Source: CAZBRS01 sp964494475 (GTDB lineage Bacteria > Myxococcota_A > UBA9042 > CAZBRS01). Taken from it: a stretch of 64,000 bases of DNA. A program made the position numbers and the translations under genes. The notes beneath the pieces were generated by a model, which was not told the DNA's origin, did no database searches, and saw nothing but the letters and a program-made list of their open reading frames with translations. Positions within the stretch are counted from its first letter, which is position 1, and each line of letters starts with the position of its first letter. The stretch covers positions 62,001-126,000 of the forward strand of contig CAZBRS010000001.1 in NCBI GenBank assembly GCA_964494475.1, read 5' to 3'. Positions 46,940 to 56,839 of this stretch are shown piece after piece.

Positions 46940-48235
46940 ATGGCCGACGTGCGTTCCGCTGCGCTCCTCGTCGTCGCGACGTTGCTGGTGGCCGCGGTCC
47001 CTGCCGCCGCCAACCCCATGGCCACGTACGGCTACACCGCCCGCGGGCTGGGCCTCGGCGGCGCCATGACGGCCGTCGCGCGGTCCTTCGACGCCACGTA
47101 CTACAACCCCGCGGGCCTCGCGCGGGTGACCGACGTCGAGCTCGGCCTCGGCCTCTCGGTGCGGCGCACCTTCCTGACGGTGCGGCATTCGGGCGACGAC
47201 GCCGCGACGGGAGGCCTGGCGCGTGCCGAGACCGATCGCGGGGGCACGAGCGGTGAGCTCGACCTGGGGCTGGCGGCGCCCATCCCGCTGGGCGAGGGCC
47301 GCGAACGCGTGCTGTTCGCGGGCGCGTCGGTCATGCTGCCGGGCACCACCCTGTACGCCCTCCGTGAGCGGCCCATCGAGCAGCCGGTCTTCCCCTTCCT
47401 CGAAGAGCGCAACGATCGCCTGGTGCTGAACCTCGCCGTGGCGGCGCGCTGGCAGTGGGTCATGCTGGGGGCGGGGGTCTCGTTCCTTCCCAACGTGGCC
47501 GGCCGCGTCGACGTCGACTTCACCGACGGCGCGAGCAAGAACACCACGGCGGTCGATGTCGGCACGTCGCTGGCCCCGACCGTCGGGCTGGTCGTGCTGC
47601 CCGTCGAGGGGCTGTCGATCGGGCTCGCGTGGCGCGGCGAGAACCGGCTCGACCTGGCCATCCCGGTCAGCGTGGTCATCTCCGAGAAGATCACGGCCAT
47701 CGACCTCCGCGTCACGTCGGTCGACCACTCGACGCCTCACGAGGTGGCGCTGGGCGCGGCGTGGCAGGGCCAGGGCTGGATGGTCGCGGGCGACGTGACG
47801 TACGCGCTCTACCACCGCTTCCGGGCGTCGTTCCCCGACGTCGTGTTGTTCTCGTCCTCGGGAGACCTGACCTCGGCCAGTCCGCCGGGCAACTTCCGCG
47901 ACACGTGGGCCGTGCGCCTGGGCGGCGAGGTGCGCGTGGCCCGCGGTCTCGACGTTCGCGCCGGCGCTTCGTGGGTGCAGTCGCCCGTGCCGGCGCAGGA
48001 GGGGCCGACGAACCTGCAGGACGGCGACCGGTTCGCGGGCAGCCTGGGCGCCGGCCTCGACCTGGGCGACGTGGGAGGACCGCCGCTGACGATCGACGCG
48101 GCGGTGGCGGCGGGCGGGTTCGCGGCCAACCGCGACGCGAAGAGGGCGCAGGATCCGGGCAACCCGGGGTATCCTTGGATCGAAGGGCAGGGCGCGTACG
48201 TGCTGGGGGCCCTGTCCGTTACGGCGAGGTTCTGA
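46940..48235 (+). CDS. FadL/OmpP1-type outer-membrane protein
   Basis: 431 residues from MADVRSAALL, with GGAGGGAGG just upstream. Sec signal (cleavage near AAANP, about 24), then the family N-terminus ARGLGLGGAMTAVARSFDATYYNPAGLA, the plug region of hydrophobic-compound porins, and repeated amphipathic strands ending ALSVTARF with terminal Phe. It would pass fatty acids or other hydrophobic molecules. Being divergent from an MCE operon fits lipid handling at the envelope. Its stop overlaps the start of the next lipoprotein gene (TGATG). Confidence 0.88.
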   Translation: MADVRSAALLVVATLLVAAVPAAANPMATYGYTARGLGLGGAMTAVARSFDATYYNPAGLARVTDVELGLGLSVRRTFLTVRHSGDDAATGGLARAETDRGGTSGELDLGLAAPIPLGEGRERVLFAGASVMLPGTTLYALRERPIEQPVFPFLEERNDRLVLNLAVAARWQWVMLGAGVSFLPNVAGRVDVDFTDGASKNTTAVDVGTSLAPTVGLVVLPVEGLSIGLAWRGENRLDLAIPVSVVISEKITAIDLRVTSVDHSTPHEVALGAAWQGQGWMVAGDVTYALYHRFRASFPDVVLFSSSGDLTSASPPGNFRDTWAVRLGGEVRVARGLDVRAGASWVQSPVPAQEGPTNLQDGDRFAGSLGAGLDLGDVGGPPLTIDAAVAAGGFAANRDAKRAQDPGNPGYPWIEGQGAYVLGALSVTARF

Positions 48236-50409
48236 TGGCGGGCACGCGAGCGCTTCCGACGCTGCTCCTGATCGGGTTGCTGGCCGCCTGCGGCCGAGAC
48301 GCGGGCCGCGACACCGACGGCGACGGGCTGACCGACGACCAGGAGGCCCTGTTCCACACCGACCCCAGCCGGGTCGACACCGACGGCGACGGGATCCCCG
48401 ACGGCTCCGACGTCGATCCGACGACCGGGGGGCCCGGGCTGGTCTTGACCTCGAGCCCCGTGTTCCGCCAGTCGATCGCGCTGACCTGCGTGCGCCTGGT
48501 CGCGGCGTTGCGCGATGGGCACGGCGGAGCCCTGGCGCACCAGCCCGTTCAGTTCTCGGTGCCCGCCGGGGTCTCCCTCGAGCAGCAGGACGAGCGCGAC
48601 GATGGCACCTATCGCGCGCTCGTCTGCTCCGAGAGCCCCACGTCGTTCGTCCTGGCCGCGAGCTACGACGACCCGGCCGACACCTTCCCCGAGGCGCGCG
48701 CCACGGTCGAGGTGTCGTTCTCGTCGGTGCTGGCCGCCGGGGTCAACACCACGAAGAGTGACGACTCCGGCCCCCTGCGAGGCCGGCTGCGCGTGGTCGC
48801 CATGTCGAACGACCTGACCGGGTGGCCGCGCCCCTTCGAGGGCGTCACGGTGGCGGTGCGCGGCGCCGACGGATGGTGGCCCTCCAAGCTGACGGGGGGC
48901 AACGGCTACGCCGAATGGGTCGGCGAGGACCTGGTCGGGCCCGTCGACGTCACGGTGGGCGCCGAGGGTCATCGGTTCACCACCTACCTCGGGATCGACG
49001 CGGCCGAACTGGCCGTTCTGGTCTCGCCGCTCGACCCGGTGCTCCCCGCCGACGCCGACCGCGTGGGCTCGATCGTCGGCACGGTCACGGGCTTCGCGGG
49101 CGAGGGGGGCCTGCCGCGCTTCCCGGCCGGGTCGGTCGTCGACCAGATGGCCAACGAGAACAACCCGGTGCCGATGGCCCTGGTGCAACTCGCGGTGCGC
49201 GACGTGCCGCTGTCGTCGATGAGCATGGGCTCCGTGCTCGGCAAGCCGGGCGAGACCGAGGGCCTGCCCATCCCCTCCAACATGGCCCTGTGCAACCTGA
49301 AGAACGAGGGTGGCTCGGCGTGTGATCCCGGGGCCGACTTCGTGCTGCAGGACGTCCCCGAGGGGCAGTACCTGGTCTTCGCCGTCGGCGGCACCGCGCT
49401 GCACGTGTTCGATGCGCTGGAGGACCCGTACGCGCTGGTCTTCCAGCCTCGGGCGATGGCGATCTCGCGGGTTCGGGTTTCGGGCGGGCAGGAGGCCCAC
49501 CTCGAGCTGCTCCTGAACATCGATCTGCGCCCGGGGTCCGACGACGCGATCGAGGTCTCGCTCGACCAGCTGCCGCGCGACTGGCAGACCGACGCCGCGT
49601 TGCCCAACGGCCTGGTGATGCCCGTCTTCGACACGGGCGGCGAGGGCTTCGTGTGGGTCGCCGTCGACGGCACGTTCAACCGCCCGGGCTTCGAGAACCC
49701 GATTCGGGTGCGCTTCCCGGACCAGGACGACCCGGCCATCCAGGAGCTCGGCCTGACGCTGAACCGCCTGGCCGTGGGCGTCGCGGGCCGCTCCACCTAC
49801 CTGGGCGGTGATCCGCCCGGCATGTCGACCGCTGTCCTCCCGGGCGTGGCGCCGGGCGACGCGGTCGACTTCGGCAGCCTCGACCGCTGGCTCGCGGTGC
49901 CCGAGATCGTATCACCTCGACCGCCGGCCCCGGGGCAACGGCTCGACGCCGTCTCCGAGCAGCCGTTCACGGGCAGCGTCTCCTGGGAGCCCGTCACCGA
50001 GCCGCGAAGCCCCGACCTCTACGTGCTGCGCGTGAACTACCTGACGGCCGCCCCGCCCAACCGCTTCGCCGACGACAAGGGCACCGGCGCCTCCGGCACC
50101 TTGGGGGGCCCTCGCTCGCACTGCCTGTGGGAGATCTTCGTCCCCGCCGATCGAACCGGCGTCGAGCTGCCCGAGTTGCCCGACGACGCCACCGCGCGCC
50201 CCGTGCTCCTGAACCGGGATCCGACCGCCGCCGACGACCCATCGCCCCATCGCTTCGGTCCCGACACCATCGAACTGGAGCTGTCGGCCTACGTGCTGGG
50301 CTCCGACGGCAAGACGTTCGACTACGACGACGACTTCGCGTACTCCGACGTCAACCTGCACTGCACGACGGTGTCGCAGGATTCGTTCGCGGCCGTCTCG
50401 ACCTGGTGA
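48235..50409 (+). CDS. Lipoprotein with calcium-binding TSP3-like repeats and carboxypeptidase-regulatory-like domain
   Basis: 724 residues. Lipobox LLAAC (Cys19). Directly after it, RDTDGDGLTDDQEALFHTD and DTDGDGIPDGSDVDP are two thrombospondin-type-3 calcium loops that would form a stiff stalk. A region of Ig-like and carboxypeptidase-regulatory-like strands follows (FEGVTVAVRG, YLVFAVGG), with no catalytic motif recognised. Starts within the stop of the FadL-like gene, so it is co-translated with it and may be a surface partner of the porin. Confidence 0.82.
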   Translation: MAGTRALPTLLLIGLLAACGRDAGRDTDGDGLTDDQEALFHTDPSRVDTDGDGIPDGSDVDPTTGGPGLVLTSSPVFRQSIALTCVRLVAALRDGHGGALAHQPVQFSVPAGVSLEQQDERDDGTYRALVCSESPTSFVLAASYDDPADTFPEARATVEVSFSSVLAAGVNTTKSDDSGPLRGRLRVVAMSNDLTGWPRPFEGVTVAVRGADGWWPSKLTGGNGYAEWVGEDLVGPVDVTVGAEGHRFTTYLGIDAAELAVLVSPLDPVLPADADRVGSIVGTVTGFAGEGGLPRFPAGSVVDQMANENNPVPMALVQLAVRDVPLSSMSMGSVLGKPGETEGLPIPSNMALCNLKNEGGSACDPGADFVLQDVPEGQYLVFAVGGTALHVFDALEDPYALVFQPRAMAISRVRVSGGQEAHLELLLNIDLRPGSDDAIEVSLDQLPRDWQTDAALPNGLVMPVFDTGGEGFVWVAVDGTFNRPGFENPIRVRFPDQDDPAIQELGLTLNRLAVGVAGRSTYLGGDPPGMSTAVLPGVAPGDAVDFGSLDRWLAVPEIVSPRPPAPGQRLDAVSEQPFTGSVSWEPVTEPRSPDLYVLRVNYLTAAPPNRFADDKGTGASGTLGGPRSHCLWEIFVPADRTGVELPELPDDATARPVLLNRDPTAADDPSPHRFGPDTIELELSAYVLGSDGKTFDYDDDFAYSDVNLHCTTVSQDSFAAVSTW

Positions 50410-50423
50410 GGGGCGCGGCAGTC

Positions 50424-51395
50424 CTACGCCGCCTCGAGCTCGACCCGCACCAGCGCCTTGCCGATGGCGAGGATGTCGCCCTTCGACAGCTCTTGCGAGT
50501 GATCGATCTGGATGTAGGTGCCGTTGCGGCTGGCGCGGTCCGAGAGGTAGTAGCGGCCGTCGCGCGCCTCGATGAGCGCGTGCTGGTACGAGATGAAGCG
50601 GTCGTCGGCGAAGTTCAGGTCGCTGTCTTCGCGCCCGATCGTCAGCACCTTGGCCGACGAGCAGTACACGTTGCCCTCGACCCCGCCCTTCAGGAGCTGC
50701 ACGAGGCGGAACTTCCATTGGGGCGCGGCGCTGCCGCAGAAGTAGGTGCCGTCGGGCTGCTTCAGGATGCGCACGGGGTTGAAGTACTCGAAGCGCAGCA
50801 CCTGCTCGCCGATCAGCAACCGCGTGCCGTGCACGAGCTCGACGGCCTGAACCACGCGGTGGAAGAGGCCGTTGCGCGACGACAGGTCTTCGGCGACCAG
50901 GTGCCCGTCGGACACGAAGATGCGGGCGTGGGGGCTCGAGAGCGTGGCGTCGCCGGGGAACGTGAGATCGCCCTTGTTGCGGCCCACGATGACCTGGTCG
51001 GCCTTGAACGAGTGGCTGCCCTTCTCGCCCGTGGACGTGCGCAGCACCTGGAGCTTGATCTCCCAGGCCGCGGCCGGCGCGGGCGCCGGTGCGGGTGCCG
51101 GCGTCACGGGCTCGGGCGCGGGCCGCGCCGCTTCGGGGGCCGGTCGCGTGGGCTCGGGTGCCGGCTTCACGGGCGCGGGCGCCTCGGCGGCCGCCTCGGG
51201 GGTCGTCTTCTCTTCGCCGAAGAACGCCTGCTCGGCGTCGAGGTCGACGATGGCGGTCGCGTCGCCGGGGTCGCCGCTGTCGGGCGCGTCGAGCGCGACG
51301 GGCGCGTCGTCGTCGAGGCGGGCGCCGCACGCGACGCAGAACACGTAGCCGAACTCGATCTCGCCGCCGCAGGAGGGGCAGTTCTTGTAGGCCAT
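50424..51395 (-). CDS. Zinc-ribbon protein with two FHA domains
   Basis: 323 residues. An N-terminal zinc ribbon (CPSC at 6-9, CVAC at 20-23), a Pro/Ala/Glu linker (65-108), and two FHA domains that bind phosphothreonine: VIVGRNKGDLTFPGDATLSS (about 136) with SSPHARI and SSRNGL, and LTIGREDSDLNFADD (about 250) with SYQHALI and SRNGTYI. Both keep the Gly-Arg, Ser-x-x-His and Asn-Gly signatures. Cytoplasmic. It ends the TPR-MoxR-DUF58-TgpA series after a 53-bp gap and may read Ser/Thr kinase signals. Confidence 0.9.
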   Translation of the reverse strand: MAYKNCPSCGGEIEFGYVFCVACGARLDDDAPVALDAPDSGDPGDATAIVDLDAEQAFFGEEKTTPEAAAEAPAPVKPAPEPTRPAPEAARPAPEPVTPAPAPAPAPAAAWEIKLQVLRTSTGEKGSHSFKADQVIVGRNKGDLTFPGDATLSSPHARIFVSDGHLVAEDLSSRNGLFHRVVQAVELVHGTRLLIGEQVLRFEYFNPVRILKQPDGTYFCGSAAPQWKFRLVQLLKGGVEGNVYCSSAKVLTIGREDSDLNFADDRFISYQHALIEARDGRYYLSDRASRNGTYIQIDHSQELSKGDILAIGKALVRVELEAA

Positions 51396-51448
51396 GCGAG
51401 CACCCCCTTTTCGATTCGGTTCACTCTAGGCGAACCGACGGTCGGCGG

Positions 51449-53530
51449 TCAAGATCGGGCTCGCTTCAAGCTGCGGATGAGGGCTCGCATGCGGCGCAGG
51501 TCGGCGTCGGCCAGCGTCCGGTCGCCGTAGAGCGCGTCGTGAAAGCGGTCGAGCAGCCAGGCCAGGTCGGCGCGCCGGTCGGGCAGGCGCTCGGCCAGGC
51601 GCGCAGCGAACGTGCTCGGGGGCTCGGTGGGCTGCCACGTGACCCCCAGCTTGCGCCCTGCCCGCACCCAGTCGGCGAAGAGCCCGGCGGTCAACCTGCG
51701 CGCCGGGCTCCTCTCCGGACGTCGCCGGGCTCGCCAGCGCCGCCACAGAGCGCGCGCCACGATCGCGGCCAGGGCCGCGAGCAGCAGCCCGAGCAGCCCG
51801 CGCTTCGCGAGATCGCCCGCCCGGCGCAGACCCCGCAGGTTCGGCTCCAGATCGAAGGCCTGGGCGGCCTTCTTGAACACCTCGGCCTGCTTCTCCAGGC
51901 TGTACTCCACGACCCACTGGTACCAGCGGTAGCGCAGGTAGTCGAGCCACTCGCGCGCGGCGGACCAGGCTCCGGAGGTGTTGGTCAGGCGCATCTCGGC
52001 CGGGGGCGTGGGGTCGAACGTGGTCCATCCCTCGCGGTCGAGCCAGACCTCGACCCAGCTGTGGGCGTCGCCCTGGCGAATCTGCACGTACTGTCCGACC
52101 TCGTTCCAGCGCCCGCCGTAGAAGCCGTTGACCACGCGCGTGGGCACGTCGAGGGTGCGCAGCAGCACGGCCATGGCCGTGGCGAAGTACTCGCAGTGGC
52201 CCCGGCGATCGTCGAACAGGAAGTGGACCAGCGCGTTGCCGGGAGGGTGGGCCTCGTCCAGGGTGTAGACGAAGGTCCTGCGCAGCCAGGCTTCGAGGAT
52301 CGCCGCTCGGGCGCGGGGCTCCTTCGCGTCTCCCACGATCTCGCGGGCCAGCGCGGCGATGCGCGGGTCGAGGGCGGCGGGCAGGCCGAGGAAGGCCTCG
52401 CGCGCGAACGCCTGCTCCGGCTCGGAGGGGGGGCGCGCGGTCGGCCCGTTGCAAGCGCGCGCGACCGTCTCGTACTGCAGGCCGAGCACGTCCTTGGCCT
52501 CGTAGAAGATGTCGTCGGCGGCGTCGTGGAAGATCGCGGCGCGCGCGCGGCGCAGGAAGTCGAGCTTGCTCCGCGGCGGGTGCACCTCGGCGGTCCCGGG
52601 GGCGCCGAAGAGCAGGCGCACGGGCATCTGGAGGGGCTCGAGGTAGATGGCCTGGCGCTCGGTCGGGCAGCCGCGCGTGCGATCGGTGCCGGGCAGGTGG
52701 AACACCCCGTTGATGTCGGCGTCGACGCGCTGCCGGCGGAAGTTGCTGCGCTGCCAGGCCCGGCCGTCGTAGCGATCGAACGCGGTGCCGCGCAGGCGCA
52801 GGGGCTCCGAGGGCGCCACGGGTGACTCCGGGCGCACGCGCATCACCACCGTCTCGTTGTCGCGGATGGTCCCGAACCCGCCGAGCTCGACGCGGTCGTC
52901 GAAGCCGGCGACCTCCTGAGAGCGGCGCACCTGCGCGACGAAGAAGCCGAGCCCGAGGCGGGGGAAGAGGAAGAACAGCAGGAACGACGACAGGAAGAGC
53001 ACCACGGCCAGCGCCCCGGTGACCACGAAGAAGCGCCAGGGCAGCACGCCGCGCTCGAGCCGCTCGCGACCGGGATCGGCCCGTCGCACGTGCAGGAAGA
53101 GCAGCGTGAACGCCAGCAGCACGACGAACAGCAGGAAGCCGAACGCGAACTGCAGCGAGGGGTTCAGGATGGACGCCCCCAGCAGTTGGAGGAACGCCAG
53201 GGCCACGATCTGGTAGTGATCCCACTGGGTGTCGCGCTGGAACAGCTTGACCAGCGTCATGAACAGCACGAACCACACCGCGTCGAGCAGCCAATCGCGC
53301 GTCTGGACGGCGTCGAAGATGAGCCACGCCAGGACGAGCACGGCCGCGACGTTGACGACCCGTCGCAGGCCGGGCCGCGTCAGCGGGTCGCGGAAGAACA
53401 CCGAGGCCGCCACCGCGGGCGTCACCACGAGCCAGGCCCAGGCCGACAGCTCGCCGGAGTCGAGGATGGGCAACAGGCCGGTCAGCACCAGGCCATAGAG
53501 CAGCGCATCGAGCACGCGGCGGACGTTCAT
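51449..53530 (-). CDS. TgpA-like transglutaminase membrane protein
   Basis: 693 residues. About six N-terminal membrane helices (DUF3488 region, 1-190), a periplasmic transglutaminase domain with the Cys-His-Asp triad (RGHCEYFATAMA, Cys about 445; GDAHSWVEVW, His about 490; FDPTPP, Asp about 505), one more helix (about 580-600) and a cytoplasmic C-terminal DUF4129-like tail. The family is linked to MoxR/DUF58 pairs and envelope maintenance. Starts inside the DUF58 stop codon (ATGA), so it is translationally coupled. Confidence 0.93.
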   Translation of the reverse strand: MNVRRVLDALLYGLVLTGLLPILDSGELSAWAWLVVTPAVAASVFFRDPLTRPGLRRVVNVAAVLVLAWLIFDAVQTRDWLLDAVWFVLFMTLVKLFQRDTQWDHYQIVALAFLQLLGASILNPSLQFAFGFLLFVVLLAFTLLFLHVRRADPGRERLERGVLPWRFFVVTGALAVVLFLSSFLLFFLFPRLGLGFFVAQVRRSQEVAGFDDRVELGGFGTIRDNETVVMRVRPESPVAPSEPLRLRGTAFDRYDGRAWQRSNFRRQRVDADINGVFHLPGTDRTRGCPTERQAIYLEPLQMPVRLLFGAPGTAEVHPPRSKLDFLRRARAAIFHDAADDIFYEAKDVLGLQYETVARACNGPTARPPSEPEQAFAREAFLGLPAALDPRIAALAREIVGDAKEPRARAAILEAWLRRTFVYTLDEAHPPGNALVHFLFDDRRGHCEYFATAMAVLLRTLDVPTRVVNGFYGGRWNEVGQYVQIRQGDAHSWVEVWLDREGWTTFDPTPPAEMRLTNTSGAWSAAREWLDYLRYRWYQWVVEYSLEKQAEVFKKAAQAFDLEPNLRGLRRAGDLAKRGLLGLLLAALAAIVARALWRRWRARRRPERSPARRLTAGLFADWVRAGRKLGVTWQPTEPPSTFAARLAERLPDRRADLAWLLDRFHDALYGDRTLADADLRRMRALIRSLKRARS

Positions 53531-54630
53531 GGCAGGACCACCACGCGCTCGCCCTCGACGTCGGCGACGAGGCCGGCGACGGGCGCGAGCACGAGCCACG
53601 GACCCACGTGTGTCGACAGCAGGTCGTCGACCCGTCCGCGCGCCGCGTCGTCCCAGGGGTGCACCGCCACGGTGGCGAGGTGCGCCAGGATGCGCTCCCG
53701 TTCGGTGAGGGCCGGCTCCGGCGCGCCGTGGGTGTCGAGGCTGGCCAGCCTTGGGCGCATTCCCTGTCCCTCGAGCGCGACCGTGAGCGTGGCGGCCAGC
53801 GAGATGGCCTGCTCGGTGCGCTCCGCGTCGTCGGCCACCGCCGCGTTCACGAGCAGCATCCGGACCTCGCGCCCCTGCTGGTCCTCGAACTCGCGGGTCA
53901 TGGGGCGGCCGCGCTTGGCCGTGAGCTTCCAGTGGATGCGGTTGGGGGGATCGCCCGGGCGCGAGTCGCGCACGCCCCACGGGTCGAGGCCTCGCCCGGC
54001 CCGGCGGGTCGAGTCGACCTCGCCGGCCAGGCGCCGGAGCAGCGGCTCGAGCTCGACGACGGGGAGCAGCGCCGGGTACACGAGGTAGTCGGCGGGCGCC
54101 TCGAACAGGCGGGCCTTCTCGAAGAGCGAGAAGGGGAACTCGGTCTCGACGCGCACCCCGAAGCTGCGCACGAAGCCCCGGCGCGGGAAGGTCAGCGTGA
54201 GCGGCGAGGTCCGCGTGGCTCCGGGCGGCAGGTGGAAGACCACCTGGGGGGACTGGACCACGCCCGCTTCCTCGATGTGCTCGCGGGCCCGCAGCGAGTA
54301 GCCCGAGAGGCGGCGCCCCGTGTTCCGCAGCTCGAGCCCCACCTCCACGGGTCGGCCGGCGAAGGCCTCGGGCAGGCCCAGCCGGCGACCGAAGGCGTTG
54401 TGGATCGCGGCCTCGGACAGGAAGCCCGAGAGCAGGATGATGGACAGCAGCATGCCGAGCAGCAGGTAGAGCAGGTTGTTGCCGGTGTTGATGGCCGCGA
54501 AGCCCATGCCGAACGTGATGAGCACGAAGTACTTGCCCTCGCGCGTGAACCGCAGCTTGCGGGGCAGCACGCGGTTCGAGCGGGCCAGCCGACGGAGGAG
54601 GCGGCCGGGGGTCCGTCGTTCGGTGGACAT
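53527..54630 (-). CDS. DUF58 domain protein
   Basis: 367 residues from MSTERRTPG. Two membrane helices (about 34-75: YFVLITFGMGFAAINTG, LLYLLLGMLLSIILLSG), then a periplasm-facing beta region (80-190) and the DUF58 core with GLDPWGVRDSRPGDPPNRIHWKLTAKRGRPMTREFE, the invariant motif of the family. DUF58 proteins have a VWA-like fold and work with MoxR ATPases. 2 bp downstream of moxR. The start is placed after the moxR stop; a longer frame would overlap moxR antisense-like sequence. Confidence 0.92.
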   Translation of the reverse strand: MSTERRTPGRLLRRLARSNRVLPRKLRFTREGKYFVLITFGMGFAAINTGNNLLYLLLGMLLSIILLSGFLSEAAIHNAFGRRLGLPEAFAGRPVEVGLELRNTGRRLSGYSLRAREHIEEAGVVQSPQVVFHLPPGATRTSPLTLTFPRRGFVRSFGVRVETEFPFSLFEKARLFEAPADYLVYPALLPVVELEPLLRRLAGEVDSTRRAGRGLDPWGVRDSRPGDPPNRIHWKLTAKRGRPMTREFEDQQGREVRMLLVNAAVADDAERTEQAISLAATLTVALEGQGMRPRLASLDTHGAPEPALTERERILAHLATVAVHPWDDAARGRVDDLLSTHVGPWLVLAPVAGLVADVEGERVVVLP

Positions 54631-54632
54631 CG

Positions 54633-55601
54633 TCAGACGGGGACCGGCACGCGGCCGGCGATCTCGGCGGCGATCCAGCGCACGTCGCGCTCGCGGCCCG
54701 AGCCCGCGCGGGGCACGAGGCGGTGGGCGCACACGGGCGTGAACAGCTCGCGCAGATCGTCGGGCAGCACGTACTCGCGCCCGCGCATCAGCGCCAGCGC
54801 CTTGACGGCCCGGTACAGGTGGATGCCGGCGCGCGTCGACAGCCCGTACGCCAGGCGCTCGGAGTCGCGCGTGGCCTGCAGCAGGGACTGCAGGTACTCG
54901 AGCACGCGGTCCGAGACGTGGATCGCGTCGACCCCGGCCTGGATCTCGAGGAGCTCCGGCCCGTCGATCACCGGCTTCAACGCCTCGAGGGGCGGCCGGA
55001 ACGCGAAGTCGCGGATCACGCTCCGCTCGATCTCGGCGCTAGGGTGGCCGAGCTCCAGCCGCATGAGGAAGCGATCGAGCTGGGACTCGGGCAGGGGGTA
55101 GGTGCCGTGCAGTTCTGCCGGGTTCTGGGTGGCGATGACCAGGAAGGGGCGGGGCAGCGGCCAGGTCCGATGGTCGACCGTCACGTGCCCCTCGTTCATG
55201 GCCTCGAGGAGGCTGGACTGTGTGCGCGGCGTGCTGCGGTTGATCTCGTCGGCCAGCACCACGTGCGCGAACAGGGGCCCGGGCTTGAAGACGAACTCGG
55301 ACGTCGAGGCGTCGAGGATGGAGACGCCGGTGATGTCGCTGGGCAGCAGGTCGCTCGTGAACTGGATGCGTCGGAACGACAGGTCGAGCGCCCGGGCCAA
55401 CGCCATGGCCAGCGTGGTCTTGCCGGTCCCCGGGAGATCCTCGAGCAACACGTGGCCGCCCGAGAACAGGGCCACGAGGGCCAGTTCGACCGTCTCGCGG
55501 CGGCCCCGCAGGGCACGCTCGACCTCGTCGCGGAGCTTCTCGATGCGGGGGTGCAGGGTCGCGAGATCGGCCTTGGTGGCTACTTCGGTTCGGCCAGGCA
55601 T
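54633..55601 (-). CDS. MoxR-family AAA+ ATPase
   Basis: 322 residues. Walker A LEDLPGTGKTTLA (Lys61), Walker B VVLADEIN, sensor 1 IATQNPAE, Arg finger ESQLDRFLMRL, and the C-terminal lid VLPDDLRELF. MoxR ATPases act as chaperones for metal insertion or complex assembly with VWA/DUF58 partners, here encoded 2 bp downstream. It overlaps the upstream TPR lipoprotein gene by 22 bp, so the order is TPR, MoxR, DUF58, TgpA, FHA. Confidence 0.95.
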   Translation of the reverse strand: MPGRTEVATKADLATLHPRIEKLRDEVERALRGRRETVELALVALFSGGHVLLEDLPGTGKTTLAMALARALDLSFRRIQFTSDLLPSDITGVSILDASTSEFVFKPGPLFAHVVLADEINRSTPRTQSSLLEAMNEGHVTVDHRTWPLPRPFLVIATQNPAELHGTYPLPESQLDRFLMRLELGHPSAEIERSVIRDFAFRPPLEALKPVIDGPELLEIQAGVDAIHVSDRVLEYLQSLLQATRDSERLAYGLSTRAGIHLYRAVKALALMRGREYVLPDDLRELFTPVCAHRLVPRAGSGRERDVRWIAAEIAGRVPVPV

Positions 55602-56818
55602 CGTCGGTTCGCCTCGTCAAGCAGGGTTTTCAGCGCAATGTCCTGTAGCACGGCGTCGAGGACCGAGGGGGGCTGTTCGGCCTCGTCGAGCGAGGCCTGA
55701 CGGCGCAGGTCGAGCAGGCGCAGGCGGAAGGCGTTCTTCTCGAACGCACCGCCTCGGGCGCAGACCACCTCGTGGTAGGCCTGCACGACCAGGATCTTCT
55801 CCAGTTCGATCACGTCCTCGCGCACGGTCACGTGCCGCCTCGTGGCGTCGATGAGAACCCGCGAGGCGTTCGCGAAGTCGCCCTGCTGCAGGCACGTGTC
55901 GGCCAGGTTGACGGCGGCGGCGCGGGAGCCCTCGGAGAGCGCGAGGGCACGCTCGAACGATCCGCGCGCCTCGACCAGTCGCCCCGCCTGGCGCTCGGCC
56001 ACGCCGAGGTTGTTCAACAACCCTGCGTCGTCCGGGGCCAGGGCGTGCGCGTTCGCGAGCACCTCGACGGCGCGTTCGGCGTCGCCCTGGTGCAGGAGCG
56101 CCGAGCCGAGATCGCGGGCCGCGTCGATGAAGGCGGGGCTCTGCTGAAGCGCCTTCTCGAGCATCGCGACGGCCCGGGAGGGCAGGTTGATCTCGTCGTA
56201 GAGCCGACCCAGGTAGTAGTAGCCGGCCGAGTCCTCGGGCGCGAGGTCGATGCCGCGCCGGAGCGCCTCCTCGGCCAGGTCGACGCGGCCCAATCGCGCC
56301 CGTGCACGCCCGAGCAGGAGCCAGAGGGAGGCCTCGCCGGGAGGCGAGAGCTCGAGGGCTCGCTCGGCGTAGCGCGTCGCGGCGGCCGCGTCGTCGGCGG
56401 CGAAGGCCACGCGAGCGAGCTCCGCGTGGCAGGGCGCGAGGTCGGGGTGGCGCAGGGCCAGGGGTTGCAGGATCTCGGAGGCGCGGGCGTAGTCGCCCGA
56501 GAGGTACGCGACCCGGCCGAGGCCCAGGGTCGCGGCGGGGTCGTCGGGGCGCAGGCCGAGGGCCAGGTTCAGGTGCTCCTCCGCCAGCGGGAGAGATCCC
56601 CGCAGGAGCGCCAGTTCGCCAATTCTCCGGGCGAGGTCGGCGTCCTGGCGATCGCCGTCCTCGAGCATCTCGCGGAAGCCGCGGATGGCGCCGTCGAGAT
56701 CGCCGCGCTCCTCGGCCTCCCGCGCCGAGACCAGGCTCTTCGCTCCGCCACCGCACGCCGCGACGAGCAGCAGCGTCAGCCACGCCAGCGACGCTCGCCT
56801 GAGGATGATCGGGCGCAT
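55580..56818 (-). CDS. TPR-repeat lipoprotein
   Basis: 412 residues. Lipoprotein signal with Cys22 (LLLVAACGGG), followed by about nine tetratricopeptide repeats (EERGDLDGAIRGF, PDDPAATLGLGRVAYLSGDY, PEDSAGYYYLGRLYDE, PDDAGLLNNLGVAERQAGR), forming a helical protein-protein interaction surface. Start at 56818 (MRPIILRRASL); the frame is open far upstream but that part lacks a signal peptide. First gene of the operon, its end reaching into moxR. TPR proteins accompany several MoxR operons, probably as the periplasmic or envelope recruiting part. Confidence 0.9.
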   Translation of the reverse strand: MRPIILRRASLAWLTLLLVAACGGGAKSLVSAREAEERGDLDGAIRGFREMLEDGDRQDADLARRIGELALLRGSLPLAEEHLNLALGLRPDDPAATLGLGRVAYLSGDYARASEILQPLALRHPDLAPCHAELARVAFAADDAAAATRYAERALELSPPGEASLWLLLGRARARLGRVDLAEEALRRGIDLAPEDSAGYYYLGRLYDEINLPSRAVAMLEKALQQSPAFIDAARDLGSALLHQGDAERAVEVLANAHALAPDDAGLLNNLGVAERQAGRLVEARGSFERALALSEGSRAAAVNLADTCLQQGDFANASRVLIDATRRHVTVREDVIELEKILVVQAYHEVVCARGGAFEKNAFRLRLLDLRRQASLDEAEQPPSVLDAVLQDIALKTLLDEANRRCLAEPK

Positions 56819-56839
56819 GCTCCCTCCACGACTCCGGAC

